DNA of 10,282 nucleotides from Gammaproteobacteria bacterium (GTDB lineage: Bacteria; Pseudomonadota; Gammaproteobacteria; PS1; Pseudothioglobaceae). Under the pieces are notes generated by a model, which was not told the DNA's origin, did no database searches, and saw only the letters and a program-made list of their open reading frames with translations. The stretch is taken from positions 1 through 10,282 of the forward strand of contig DNJI01000060.1 of NCBI GenBank assembly GCA_003489145.1, written 5' to 3'. Made by a program: the position numbers and the translations under genes. Position 1 is the first letter of the stretch. Every line of letters begins with the position of its first letter. Shown piece after piece: positions 1 through 6,000 of this stretch.

Positions 1-878
1 CCTTCTGATTGTGAAAACCAACCACCTAAGGTTGCTGGGAATAAAATGATACTTGAAGCGAAAATCGGTGGAATCACACCCGCCATATTAATCTTAAGTG
101 GTAAGTATGAGCTTTGACCACCCACCATCTTACGGCCTTGCTGACGCTTGGCATAGTTAACGGTAATACGGCGCTGCCCTCGCTCCATAAACACCACAAA
201 TGCAGTAACCAGTAAGGTCATTGCCAAAAGAATCACGACAAAGATAGCGGCCAATTCTCCTGTTGATACGAGTGACATAGTTGAGCCTAATGCTGATGGC
301 AAACCTGAGACAATACCGGCAAAAATAATCATTGAAATACCATTGCCAATGCCTTTTTCAGTAATTTGCTCACCGAGCCACATTAAAAATAGTGTGCCTG
401 TGGTTAAGGTAATAACAGTCACTAAACTAAAGGTAAAGCCGCCTTGTGTTACTAGCGCCACACCACCAGCTGATTGCGATTGTAGAGCAATTGAAATACC
501 GTAAGACTGAAACACTGCCAACACTACCGTACCCAATCGTGTGTACTGTGTAATCTTACGCTTACCTGTTTCGCCTTCTTTTTTAAGCTGTTCGAGCTTT
601 GGCACAACCGATGTCATCAACTGAATAATAATCGATGCCGAAATATAAGGCATGATGCCTAAGGTAAAGATAGATAAACGCTCTAATGCACCACCTGAGA
701 ACATATTAAACATATCCAAAATCGTGCCTTGATTGTCTTGCACGAGTGAAGCCAGTGCAAGCGGCGAGATGAATGGGATAGTAATATGCGTGCCTAATCT
801 AAAAACGATTAACGCACCCAGTAAAAAAAGGATGCGTCTGGTTAAATCTTGTGAAAGGCCTAAGGGTGGTTGACTCAT
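1..878 (-). CDS. secY: SecY, preprotein translocase channel subunit (3' part cut by window edge)
   Basis: SecY forms the membrane channel of the Sec translocon with SecE and SecG. About 292 codons can be read from the ATG at 876-878; the frame is still open at base 1, so roughly the last third of a protein usually about 440 residues long is missing. The visible part has the expected layout: a first membrane segment near residues 15-36, the plug and second segment around 51-92 (with MPYISASII at 76-84), a cytosolic loop containing KKEGETGKRK (99-108), segments near 114-132, 148-168 and 177-198, a further one at 208-230 followed by the basic cytosolic loop ERGQRRITVNYAKRQ (232-246), and the start of the next segment with MAGVIPPIFA (265-274). 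The start lies 4 bases after the rplO stop, so it is probably translated from the same message. The ribosome site is weak (GAG-type). Identification is firm. Confidence 0.97.
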   Translation of the reverse strand, partial: MSQPPLGLSQDLTRRILFLLGALIVFRLGTHITIPFISPLALASLVQDNQGTILDMFNMFSGGALERLSIFTLGIMPYISASIIIQLMTSVVPKLEQLKKEGETGKRKITQYTRLGTVVLAVFQSYGISIALQSQSAGGVALVTQGGFTFSLVTVITLTTGTLFLMWLGEQITEKGIGNGISMIIFAGIVSGLPSALGSTMSLVSTGELAAIFVVILLAMTLLVTAFVVFMERGQRRITVNYAKRQQGRKMVGGQSSYLPLKINMAGVIPPIFASSIILFPATLGGWFSQSE

Positions 879-882
879 AAAA

Positions 883-1326
883 TTACTCGCTCACTGAGCC
901 CTTAGCTGCTTCAATAGCGGCGCGTGCGCCTTTGGTTGCTTTGATGCCTGTTAAGGTTACCGCTCTAGTGATCTCACCAGAAAGCATCACTTTAACGCGC
1001 TTAATATTTTTAGTCACTAAGTTGTGTAGCTTTAACACATCAACTGTAATCTCTTTTTCTTCTAATTTGTCAATTTCTGATAAAGTGACTTGTGAAGTAA
1101 TGATAGATACACGTGACGAGAAACCTACTTTAGGTAAACGACGCTGTAGAGGCATTTGACCACCTTCAAAACCAACTTTACTAAAACCACCTGAACGAGA
1201 TTTTTGACCTTTGTGACCACGGCCACAAGTTTTACCAAAACCACTGCCGATACCACGGCCAACACGTTTTCTAGATTGCTTCTCACCTTCTGCAGGTGCT
1301 AATGTATTTAATTGCATAGTACTCAT
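883..1326 (-). CDS. rplO: 50S ribosomal protein L15
   Basis: L15 is a 50S protein that binds 23S rRNA and acts late in large-subunit assembly. The 147 residues match the E. coli protein (144) throughout. The N-terminal Gly/Arg/Lys-rich extension that threads into rRNA is seen at residues 23-46 (GRGIGSGFGKT, GRGHKGQKSRSGG), followed by GFEGGQMPLQRRLPK (52-66) and the C-terminal KGARAAIEAAKG (132-143). Two ATGs compete, giving MSTMQL or MQL. The first is preferred because a GAGGG ribosome site (about 1336-1340) sits 9 bases upstream of it, overlapping the rpmD stop region, while the second has none. The family normally begins directly with M-(R/Q)-L-N, so the three extra residues are a small local difference. 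It lies between rpmD (5-base gap) and secY, the usual place. Confidence 0.97.
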   Translation of the reverse strand: MSTMQLNTLAPAEGEKQSRKRVGRGIGSGFGKTCGRGHKGQKSRSGGFSKVGFEGGQMPLQRRLPKVGFSSRVSIITSQVTLSEIDKLEEKEITVDVLKLHNLVTKNIKRVKVMLSGEITRAVTLTGIKATKGARAAIEAAKGSVSE

Positions 1327-1331
1327 AATTC

Positions 1332-1670
1332 TTAACCCTCTACCTTAAGTAGGTAAGATACTTTATTAATCATGCCTCTCACTTCTGGCGTATCTTGCAA
1401 AACGACTGTGTGATTGATTCTCTTTAAGCCCAAACCAGTGATCGTTGCACGATGCGTTGGAAGACGGCCATGAAAACTCTTAACTAACGTTACGCTAACG
1501 GTGTTTTTCTTAGCTGCTGCTTTTTTAACTGCTGGCTTTTTCGCTACAGCTTTTGTAGCTGCTGCTTTAGCAGGTGCCTTTTTAGCGGCGACCGCCTTTT
1601 TAGCTACTGGCTTCTTAGCGACTGCTTTTTTAGCGGTTGCTTTTTTTACTACTTTCTTTTCTTCAGCCAT
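1332..1670 (-). CDS. rpmD: 50S ribosomal protein L30 with a Lys/Ala-rich N-terminal extension
   Basis: The last 57 residues (56-112) are a normal bacterial L30: a VSVTLVKS strand, GRLPTHRATITGLGLKRI (68-85), then DTPEVRGMINKVSYLLKVE. L30 is a small surface protein of the 50S subunit, usually about 60 residues. Here it is preceded by 55 residues containing about 20 Lys, 20 Ala and 3 Pro in AKKA/VAKKP-like units, so the protein is 112 residues long. There is no Met between residue 1 and the L30 core, and no ATG, GTG or TTG sits close before the core with a ribosome site, so the extension appears to be translated. The ATG overlaps the rpsE stop as TAATG, with a GGGGA-like site just upstream, which supports the long form. 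The tail resembles histone H1-like or DNA-binding basic tails; its role is unknown. L30 identity is firm, the function of the extension is open. Confidence 0.95.
   Translation of the reverse strand: MAEEKKVVKKATAKKAVAKKPVAKKAVAAKKAPAKAAATKAVAKKPAVKKAAAKKNTVSVTLVKSFHGRLPTHRATITGLGLKRINHTVVLQDTPEVRGMINKVSYLLKVEG
1506..1670 (-). repeat. Degenerate Lys/Ala repeat region coding the L30 N-terminal tail
   Basis: These 165 bases code residues 1-55 of L30, built from imperfect five-residue units such as VAKKP, VAKKA and AVKKA. Synonymous codons vary from unit to unit (AAA/AAG; GCT/GCA/GCC/GCG; GTA/GTC/GTT), so at the DNA level this is not a recent clean tandem duplication; the pattern is kept at the protein level. 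The coding strand contains A-runs of six to seven bases, the longest at 1641-1647. Confidence 0.8.
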
Positions 1671-2188
1671 TATGCTTCCCCAGTAATTTGTTCAACAGTT
1701 TTGCCACGCTTAGCAGCAACTGACTGTGGAGATGTCATTGACGTTAAACCTTCAACCGTTGCACGAACAACACTAATAGGATTACGTGTACCATTACATT
1801 TTGCCAAAATATTGTGAACACCAACCGCTTCTAAAACACTACGCATTGGGCCACCAGCAATAACGCCTGTACCTTCTGATGCAGGCTGCATGTAAACATT
1901 AGCAGCGCCAACACAAGAAGTAATCGGGTAATAAAGCGTGCCGTCTTTTAAAGGCACCGTTTTCATTGCTTTTTTTGCTTTGTCCATGGCTTTTTGAATT
2001 GCAGCAGGCACTTCACGCGCTTTACCCGTGCCATAACCTACTTTACCATTACCATCGCCAACAACAACCAGTGCTGAGAAGCCAAAAATACGACCACCTT
2101 TCACTACTTTGACAACGCGACGAATGTTAACCAGTTTTTCAATGTACTCATTATCGTCGTTATTATTATTTTTCTTATATTCAGCCAT
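1670..2188 (-). CDS. rpsE: 30S ribosomal protein S5
   Basis: S5 sits on the solvent side of the 30S subunit near the decoding and mRNA-entry region and affects accuracy; changes in its N-terminal domain loop give spectinomycin resistance. The 172 residues (E. coli 167) show the S5 double-stranded-RNA-binding-like domain with VVKGGRIFGFSALVVVGDG (28-46) and the C-terminal domain with GTGVIAGGPMRSVLEAVG (106-123) and RATVEGL (142-148). The spectinomycin-loop residues VKGGR look unaltered. The N-terminus carries four consecutive Asn at 7-10 followed by acidic residues, a low-complexity variation in a part that is poorly conserved in the family. It starts 27 bases after rplR behind an AGG site, and its TAA overlaps the rpmD ATG, implying coupled translation. 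Confidence 0.97.
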   Translation of the reverse strand: MAEYKKNNNNDDNEYIEKLVNIRRVVKVVKGGRIFGFSALVVVGDGNGKVGYGTGKAREVPAAIQKAMDKAKKAMKTVPLKDGTLYYPITSCVGAANVYMQPASEGTGVIAGGPMRSVLEAVGVHNILAKCNGTRNPISVVRATVEGLTSMTSPQSVAAKRGKTVEQITGEA

Positions 2189-2215
2189 TATTGTCGCCTA
2201 TGTTTATAATTTTTT

Positions 2216-2563
2216 TTAAAAGTCTAATCCGCCGTCTCTAGCCGCATCTGCTAATGCCTTTACACGACCATGAAACTTAAAGCCAGAACGATCAAAAGCG
2301 ACTTTCGTTACTTTTGCTTTTTTTGCTGCTTTGGCAATTTCAGCGCCAATCTTAGCTGCTGCTTCAACATTACCGCCATTCTTAACTTTAGCGGTCAACG
2401 TTGATGCCGATGCTAATGTTTTTGTGCCACAACCACTAATGATTTGTGCATAAATGTGTTGTGAGGTTTTATATACACACAAACGCTCTACACTTCTTGC
2501 AGCATGCTTTGCTCTAAATTTAGTTGCTCTTCTTAAACGAGCTTGTTTTTTAGACAATTTCAT
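2216..2563 (-). CDS. rplR: 50S ribosomal protein L18
   Basis: L18 binds 5S rRNA together with L5 and L25 and helps place it in the central protuberance of the 50S subunit. At 115 residues it is about the family length (E. coli 117). The basic N-terminus (KKQARLRRATKFRAK, 5-19) is the flexible 5S-binding arm, and the C-terminal block VAFDRSGFKFHGRVKALADA (88-107) followed by ARDGGLDF is the diagnostic L18 signature. The start is preceded by AAGG nine bases upstream, and the gene sits 16 bases after rplF in the standard order. Confidence 0.97.
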   Translation of the reverse strand: MKLSKKQARLRRATKFRAKHAARSVERLCVYKTSQHIYAQIISGCGTKTLASASTLTAKVKNGGNVEAAAKIGAEIAKAAKKAKVTKVAFDRSGFKFHGRVKALADAARDGGLDF

Positions 2564-2579
2564 ATCTTAATACCTTATA

Positions 2580-3125
2580 TTATTTCTTCTTAGCTTCTTT
2601 ACGAACAACATATTCGTCAGTGTAGCGTACACCTTTACCTTTGTAAGGTTCTGGCGGACGGTAAGCTCTAATTTCAGCAGCCGCTTGTCCTACTTTTTGT
2701 TTGTCCATACCCTTCACAATAATTTCTGTTTGTGAAGGTGTTTCAGCTGTAATACCTTCGGGTAAATTGTATTTAACCGGGTGTGAAAAACCTAGGGTTA
2801 AATCTAGCACTTTACCCATTGACTTTGCACGGTAACCAACGCCGATTAATGATAATTTCTTTTCCCAACCCTCTGAAACGCCTTGTACTAAGTTGGCAGT
2901 ATTAGCTCTTGCTGTACCCGCTTGTGCCCACGCTTTCTTTTGATCACTCTTATCTACCTTAGCAATATCAAATGTTAGTACATTTTCTGTATTGGTAATG
3001 ACTACCGACGGATGAACTTCCATCTGTAATTGGCCTAATTTACCTTTGACTGACATAGTTGTATCATTAATAGATACCTCAACGCCAGCTGGAATTTCGA
3101 TTGGTGATTTTGCAATTCTAGACAT
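2580..3125 (-). CDS. rplF: 50S ribosomal protein L6
   Basis: L6 lies near the base of the L7/L12 stalk beside the sarcin-ricin loop and the factor-binding site. Its 181 residues (E. coli 177) make the two repeated alpha/beta domains: the first from SRIAKSPIEIPAGVEV (2-17), the second beginning near KKLSLIGVGYRA (89-100) and LGFSHPV (111-117). The family signature RPPEPYKGKGVRY is at 156-168, followed by a basic tail ending in KKK. A GGGAG ribosome site lies 7 bases before the ATG, overlapping the 15-base gap after rpsH. Confidence 0.98.
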   Translation of the reverse strand: MSRIAKSPIEIPAGVEVSINDTTMSVKGKLGQLQMEVHPSVVITNTENVLTFDIAKVDKSDQKKAWAQAGTARANTANLVQGVSEGWEKKLSLIGVGYRAKSMGKVLDLTLGFSHPVKYNLPEGITAETPSQTEIIVKGMDKQKVGQAAAEIRAYRPPEPYKGKGVRYTDEYVVRKEAKKK

Positions 3126-3140
3126 CTTATAACTCCCTAA

Positions 3141-3536
3141 TTAAGAAATGCTGCACAAAACTTCACCACCAACATTTTCAGCTGCTGCGTTTTGACCAGT
3201 CATTACACCCTTAGGTGTTGAAACAATCACAATACCTAGGCCATTCATAACACTTGGCATTTCAGTACTCTTTACATATACACGTAAACTTGGCTTAGAG
3301 ATTCTTTGTAAAGAATCAATCACCGGTTTGTCGTCATAGTACTTTAACTTAATGGTTAAAGTTTTAGCGGCGGCTTCGCCGTCAACACTAAATGACTCAA
3401 TGTAACCTTCTTGCTGCATCACACTTGCGATAGCAGACTTTAAATTTGATGCTGGGATATTAACTTCTTTCTTATCAACCATGTGCGCATTACGAATGCG
3501 GGTTAACATATCAGCAACTGGATCAGACATACTCAT
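3141..3536 (-). CDS. rpsH: 30S ribosomal protein S8
   Basis: S8 is a primary binder of 16S rRNA central domain (helix 21) and, in E. coli, the translational repressor of the spc operon. All 131 residues align with the family (E. coli 130): DPVADMLTRIRNA (5-17) at the start, then GLGIVIVSTPKGVMT (99-113) and the terminal GGEVLC (123-128) that make the RNA-binding surface. The start MSMSDP matches the E. coli form MSMQDP. It is preceded by a full AGGAGG ribosome site with an 8-base spacer, the best match to consensus I see in this cluster. The gene begins 12 bases after rpsN. Confidence 0.98.
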   Translation of the reverse strand: MSMSDPVADMLTRIRNAHMVDKKEVNIPASNLKSAIASVMQQEGYIESFSVDGEAAAKTLTIKLKYYDDKPVIDSLQRISKPSLRVYVKSTEMPSVMNGLGIVIVSTPKGVMTGQNAAAENVGGEVLCSIS

Positions 3537-3542
3537 ATTATT

Positions 3543-3550
3543 TTCCTCCT
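3543..3550 (-). promoter_or_regulatory. Full-consensus Shine-Dalgarno of rpsH
   Basis: On the minus strand AGGAGG lies about 8 bases before the rpsH ATG and touches the rpsN TAG stop codon (3549-3551). Most other genes here have only four- or five-base matches such as AAGG or AGGA, so S8 may be initiated unusually well, independent of rpsN translation. Confidence 0.75.
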
Positions 3551-3854
3551 ACCAACTTGCTTTAGATAAACCGGGCACTTCACCATTCATGGTGCGCTCT
3601 CTTAATTTTGTTCTCGCTAGACCAAACTTGCGATAGAAACCATGTGGACGACCTGTTAAACCACAACGACTACGTTGACGGGTAGGTGATGCATCACGTG
3701 GTAATGCCTGCAACTTAATGGTTGCTTGAAAACGCTCTTCATCAGAAGAGTGTACACTTTTAATCGTTTTCTTTAATTCAAGACGCTTAGTACGGTATTT
3801 TTCAACCAACTTTGTGCGCTTGATGTCTCTATTTATCATAGACTTTTTAGCCAT
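3549..3854 (-). CDS. rpsN: 30S ribosomal protein S14, zinc-free type
   Basis: S14 is in the 30S head near S3, S10 and S19. The 101-residue length equals that of E. coli and marks the long form; the two CXXC pairs of the short zinc-binding form are absent (only one Cys, at residue 64). The core RCGLTGRPHGFYRKFGLAR is at 63-81, with SW at the C-terminus. The gene overlaps the end of rplE by 8 bases; a strong AAGGA site inside rplE lies 7 bases before its ATG. It ends in TAG, whereas most genes here end in TAA. Confidence 0.98.
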   Translation of the reverse strand: MAKKSMINRDIKRTKLVEKYRTKRLELKKTIKSVHSSDEERFQATIKLQALPRDASPTRQRSRCGLTGRPHGFYRKFGLARTKLRERTMNGEVPGLSKASW

Positions 3855-4398
3855 TTTCCTGTCCTTTAAATGGGAAATTAAACATTGCTAATAGTTTCTT
3901 AGCGTCATCATTGTTAGTAGCAGAAGTGGTGATAGCAATATCCATACCACGTGTTCTAGTTACTTTTTCAAAATCAATTTCTGGGAATACGATTTGTTCT
4001 GTTAAGCCCATGTTGTAGTTGCCACGACCATCAAATGATTTTTCGTTTAAACCACGGAAATCACGAATACGAGGAATCGCAATACTCACCAAACGATCAA
4101 GAAATTCATACATCTTTTCCTTGCGTAGGGTTACCTTACAACCAATCGGGTTGCCTTCTCTTAATTTGAAACTTGCGACTGACTTACGCGCATTACAAGT
4201 CATTGGCTTTTGGCCAGAAATAAGACTCATTTCTTCTAATGCACTTTGTAAGATCTTTTTGTCACCTAGTGCACTACCCAAACCCATGTTAATGGTGATC
4301 TTTTCGATCTTAGGTACTTGCATAGGGTTGGTCATACCCAGCTCTTTTTGTAGCGCAGGTAAAATTTCTTTTTTATATTGTTCTTGTAATCTAGACAC
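3847..4398 (-). CDS. rplE: 50S ribosomal protein L5 (GTG start)
   Basis: L5 binds 5S rRNA and forms part of the central protuberance, touching the P-site tRNA. The 183 residues (E. coli 179) show KITINMGLG (33-41), SGQKP (61-65), the P-site-facing region IAIPRIRDFRG (107-117) and FDGRGNYNMGLTEQIVFPEI (122-141). The start is GTG at 4396-4398, the only non-ATG start in the window: the family begins at this point, AAGGA lies 9 bases upstream, and the next ATG would remove the N-terminal 21 residues. In E. coli S8 represses translation at this gene's start; I could not recognise an S8-binding hairpin here by eye. Confidence 0.97.
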   Translation of the reverse strand: MSRLQEQYKKEILPALQKELGMTNPMQVPKIEKITINMGLGSALGDKKILQSALEEMSLISGQKPMTCNARKSVASFKLREGNPIGCKVTLRKEKMYEFLDRLVSIAIPRIRDFRGLNEKSFDGRGNYNMGLTEQIVFPEIDFEKVTRTRGMDIAITTSATNNDDAKKLLAMFNFPFKGQENG

Positions 4399-4419
4399 GG
4401 TTATATTTCCTTAACTTGT

Positions 4420-4731
4420 TCAAACGATTGAATCGCCGTTTGATTTAAAAAATCTTTCTTTGTTGCCGTCTTTGTCAGTGCGAACACCAACTCTGTCTGC
4501 TTTCTCTGTTTTTGCGTTGTAGATTGCTACATTTGAAATCGCCATTGGCATTTCTGTATCAATTATGCCGCCGGTTACGCCGGCATTTGGATTTGCCTTT
4601 ACATGCTTTTTAGCAATGTTCAAACCCTCAACTATGACTTTAATATTGGTGATTTTAGTGACTGTGCCCGTAGAGCCTTTGTCTTTGCCAGCAATAACGA
4701 TCACTTCATCATTTAATTTAATTTTTTGCAT
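4420..4731 (-). CDS. rplX: 50S ribosomal protein L24
   Basis: L24 is an assembly-initiator protein of the 50S subunit that binds the 5' end of 23S rRNA near the exit tunnel. The 103 residues (E. coli 104) contain the KOW motif near the N-terminus, with IAGKDKGSTGTV at 13-24, followed by VEGLNIAKKHVK (34-45) and the GGIIDTEMPMAISNV segment (54-68). The ATG overlaps the rplN stop as TAATG, so translation is probably coupled. A 21-base gap separates it from rplE. Confidence 0.98.
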   Translation of the reverse strand: MQKIKLNDEVIVIAGKDKGSTGTVTKITNIKVIVEGLNIAKKHVKANPNAGVTGGIIDTEMPMAISNVAIYNAKTEKADRVGVRTDKDGNKERFFKSNGDSIV

Positions 4732-5099
4732 TATAGAACCTCTGGTGCTAATGACACAATCTTCATAAATTGCTTGTTACGTAATTCACGAGTAACTGGG
4801 CCAAAAATACGCGTACCAACTGGCTCAAGTTTAGTGTTTAACAACACACATGCATTATTATCAAAACGGATGCGAGAACCGTCAGTACGACGAACACCGT
4901 GTGCTGTACGTACAACAACGGCATCATAAACGTCACCCTTTTTAACTTTACCGCGTGACGAAGCTTCTTTGATACTGACTTTAATCACATCACCAATAGC
5001 CGCATAACGACGCTTAGAGCCACCTAGTACTTTAATACACATTGCCTTGACACCACCGCTGTTGTCCGCAATATGAAGTTTTGTTTGCATTTGAATCAT
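4731..5099 (-). CDS. rplN: 50S ribosomal protein L14
   Basis: L14 lies at the subunit interface of the 50S, beside L19, where it contacts 16S rRNA. The 122 residues (E. coli 123) begin MIQMQTKLHIADNSG, as in the family (MIQ.QT.L.VADNSG), which fixes the first of two nearby ATGs as the start. Other marks are CIKVLGG (21-27), VRTAHGVRR (63-71), FDNNACVLL (79-87) and GTRIFGPV (95-102). In E. coli this is the first gene of the spc operon; here only 28 bases part it from rpsQ, with a weak purine-rich ribosome site (AAGAG) and no terminator. Confidence 0.98.
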   Translation of the reverse strand: MIQMQTKLHIADNSGGVKAMCIKVLGGSKRRYAAIGDVIKVSIKEASSRGKVKKGDVYDAVVVRTAHGVRRTDGSRIRFDNNACVLLNTKLEPVGTRIFGPVTRELRNKQFMKIVSLAPEVL

Positions 5100-5127
5100 G
5101 TCTTATTCTCTTTTAATATGCTATAAA

Positions 5128-5394
5128 TTAATCAATCGAAACTGATTTCTCAACGACTTCTAACAATGCCCAATGTTTAGTTTTAGAGAATGGCTTTGCT
5201 TCCACTACTCTGACTGTATCACCTAAACTACATTCGTTATTTTCATCGTGTGCATGAACCTTAGTACTACGTTTGATGTACTTCTTATATATTGGGTGTC
5301 TAACTTGACGCTCGATCTTTACAGCAATCGTCTTATCACGACCTGCACTTACAACCGTACCCATTAGTACGCGCTCTACTTTATTATCACTCAT
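5128..5394 (-). CDS. rpsQ: 30S ribosomal protein S17
   Basis: S17 is a small OB-fold protein and a primary 16S rRNA binder in the 30S body. The 88 residues (E. coli 84) show GTVVSAGRDKTIAVKIER (12-29), HPIYKKYIKRS (33-43) with the loop that reaches into rRNA, a GDTVRVVEAKPFSKTKHW segment (58-75) and a short extra C-terminal tail. The gene begins within the end of rpmC through an ATGA overlap. The E. coli S10 operon ends at this gene, but no hairpin with a U-run follows here. Confidence 0.97.
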   Translation of the reverse strand: MSDNKVERVLMGTVVSAGRDKTIAVKIERQVRHPIYKKYIKRSTKVHAHDENNECSLGDTVRVVEAKPFSKTKHWALLEVVEKSVSID

Positions 5395-5579
5395 GCTTGT
5401 TTCTCTTTAATAATTGTTTTAACTTGTGCAATGGTTCTTTTGGTTTTTCCCAACTTAGTAGGATCGCCTAACTGTGCAGTTTTGTGCTGCATACGCAACT
5501 CAAAGTGCTCTTTCAAAAGCGTCATTAGCGTTTCGTTTAATTGAGAGATATCTTGCTCTCTTAATTCTTTAATATCCAT
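5391..5579 (-). CDS. rpmC: 50S ribosomal protein L29
   Basis: L29 is a small two-helix protein next to L23 at the peptide exit tunnel, part of the docking area for trigger factor and the signal recognition particle. At 62 residues it matches the family (E. coli 63). Visible landmarks are MDIKELREQ at the start, the helix LKEHFELRMQHKTAQL (22-37) and the second helix GKTKRTIAQVKTII (44-57). It overlaps rplP by TAATG and rpsQ by ATGA, so its translation is likely coupled on both sides. Confidence 0.97.
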   Translation of the reverse strand: MDIKELREQDISQLNETLMTLLKEHFELRMQHKTAQLGDPTKLGKTKRTIAQVKTIIKEKQA

Positions 5580-5989
5580 TACATCACCGTCCGTTTAACT
5601 ACTGTTGTTTTTACTGGTAATTTAGCTGCTGCCAATGCAAACGCTTCTCTTGCAATGGTCTCATCGACACCTTGCATTTCGAACAACATTTGACCTGGCT
5701 TAATTTGCGCTACCCAATATTCAACACTACCTTTACCTTTACCCATTCGAACTTCTAATGGTTTTTTAGTAATTGGCTTGTCTGGGAATACACGAATCCA
5801 AATCTTACCTTGACGTTTCACATGGCGTGTCATTGCACGACGTGCTGATTCGATTTGTCTAGCTGTCATACGACATCTACCAGTTGCTTGCAAACCGATA
5901 TCACCAAAACTAACCTTATGGCCAGTGGCTAGGCCGCGATTACGGCCTTTCATCATTTTTCTAAATTTTGTACGTTTAGGTTGTAGCAT
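5579..5989 (-). CDS. rplP: 50S ribosomal protein L16
   Basis: L16 binds near the A-site tRNA elbow on the 50S subunit and organises the peptidyl transferase region late in assembly. The 136 residues equal the E. coli length. Seen are the basic start MLQPKRTKFRK, GLQATGRCRMTARQIESAR (32-50), KIWIRVFPDKPIT (62-74) and VRMGKGKGSVEYWVA (80-94). Arg81 in VRMGKG is the residue hydroxylated by the L16 oxygenase in E. coli and is kept. AAAGGA stands 7 bases before the ATG and the gene starts 11 bases after rpsC. Confidence 0.98.
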   Translation of the reverse strand: MLQPKRTKFRKMMKGRNRGLATGHKVSFGDIGLQATGRCRMTARQIESARRAMTRHVKRQGKIWIRVFPDKPITKKPLEVRMGKGKGSVEYWVAQIKPGQMLFEMQGVDETIAREAFALAAAKLPVKTTVVKRTVM

Positions 5990-6000
5990 TTTTAAGTCCT

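Noticed and set aside
1641..1647. A seven-A run in rpmD, in phase for an A AAA AAA slippery site, as a programmed frameshift
   Set aside because: Reading after a -1 or +1 slip meets a stop within about four to twelve codons, and no stimulatory structure is evident; the in-frame L30 core downstream explains the gene.
1501..1686. Plus-strand reading frame coding a hydrophobic Ala/Phe/Leu-rich 61-residue protein resembling a membrane peptide
   Set aside because: It is the exact antisense of the Lys/Ala repeat of rpmD; Lys codons read backwards give Phe/Leu codons, so the membrane-like look is a by-product.
4019..4414. Plus-strand open frame of 131 codons opposite rplE
   Set aside because: It lies wholly opposite a clear L5 gene, has no recognisable domain, and its length is expected by chance opposite conserved coding sequence.
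4425..4435. Short palindrome CGATTGAATCG at the end of rplX as a possible S8-binding hairpin
   Set aside because: Only four base pairs with a three-base loop, inside the L24 coding end, and lacking the recognisable core of the S8 site.
5100..5127. Possible spc promoter in the rpsQ-rplN gap
   Set aside because: AT-rich TATAGC/ATATTA strings occur, but no convincing -35 partner could be placed; in such AT-rich DNA they are expected by chance.
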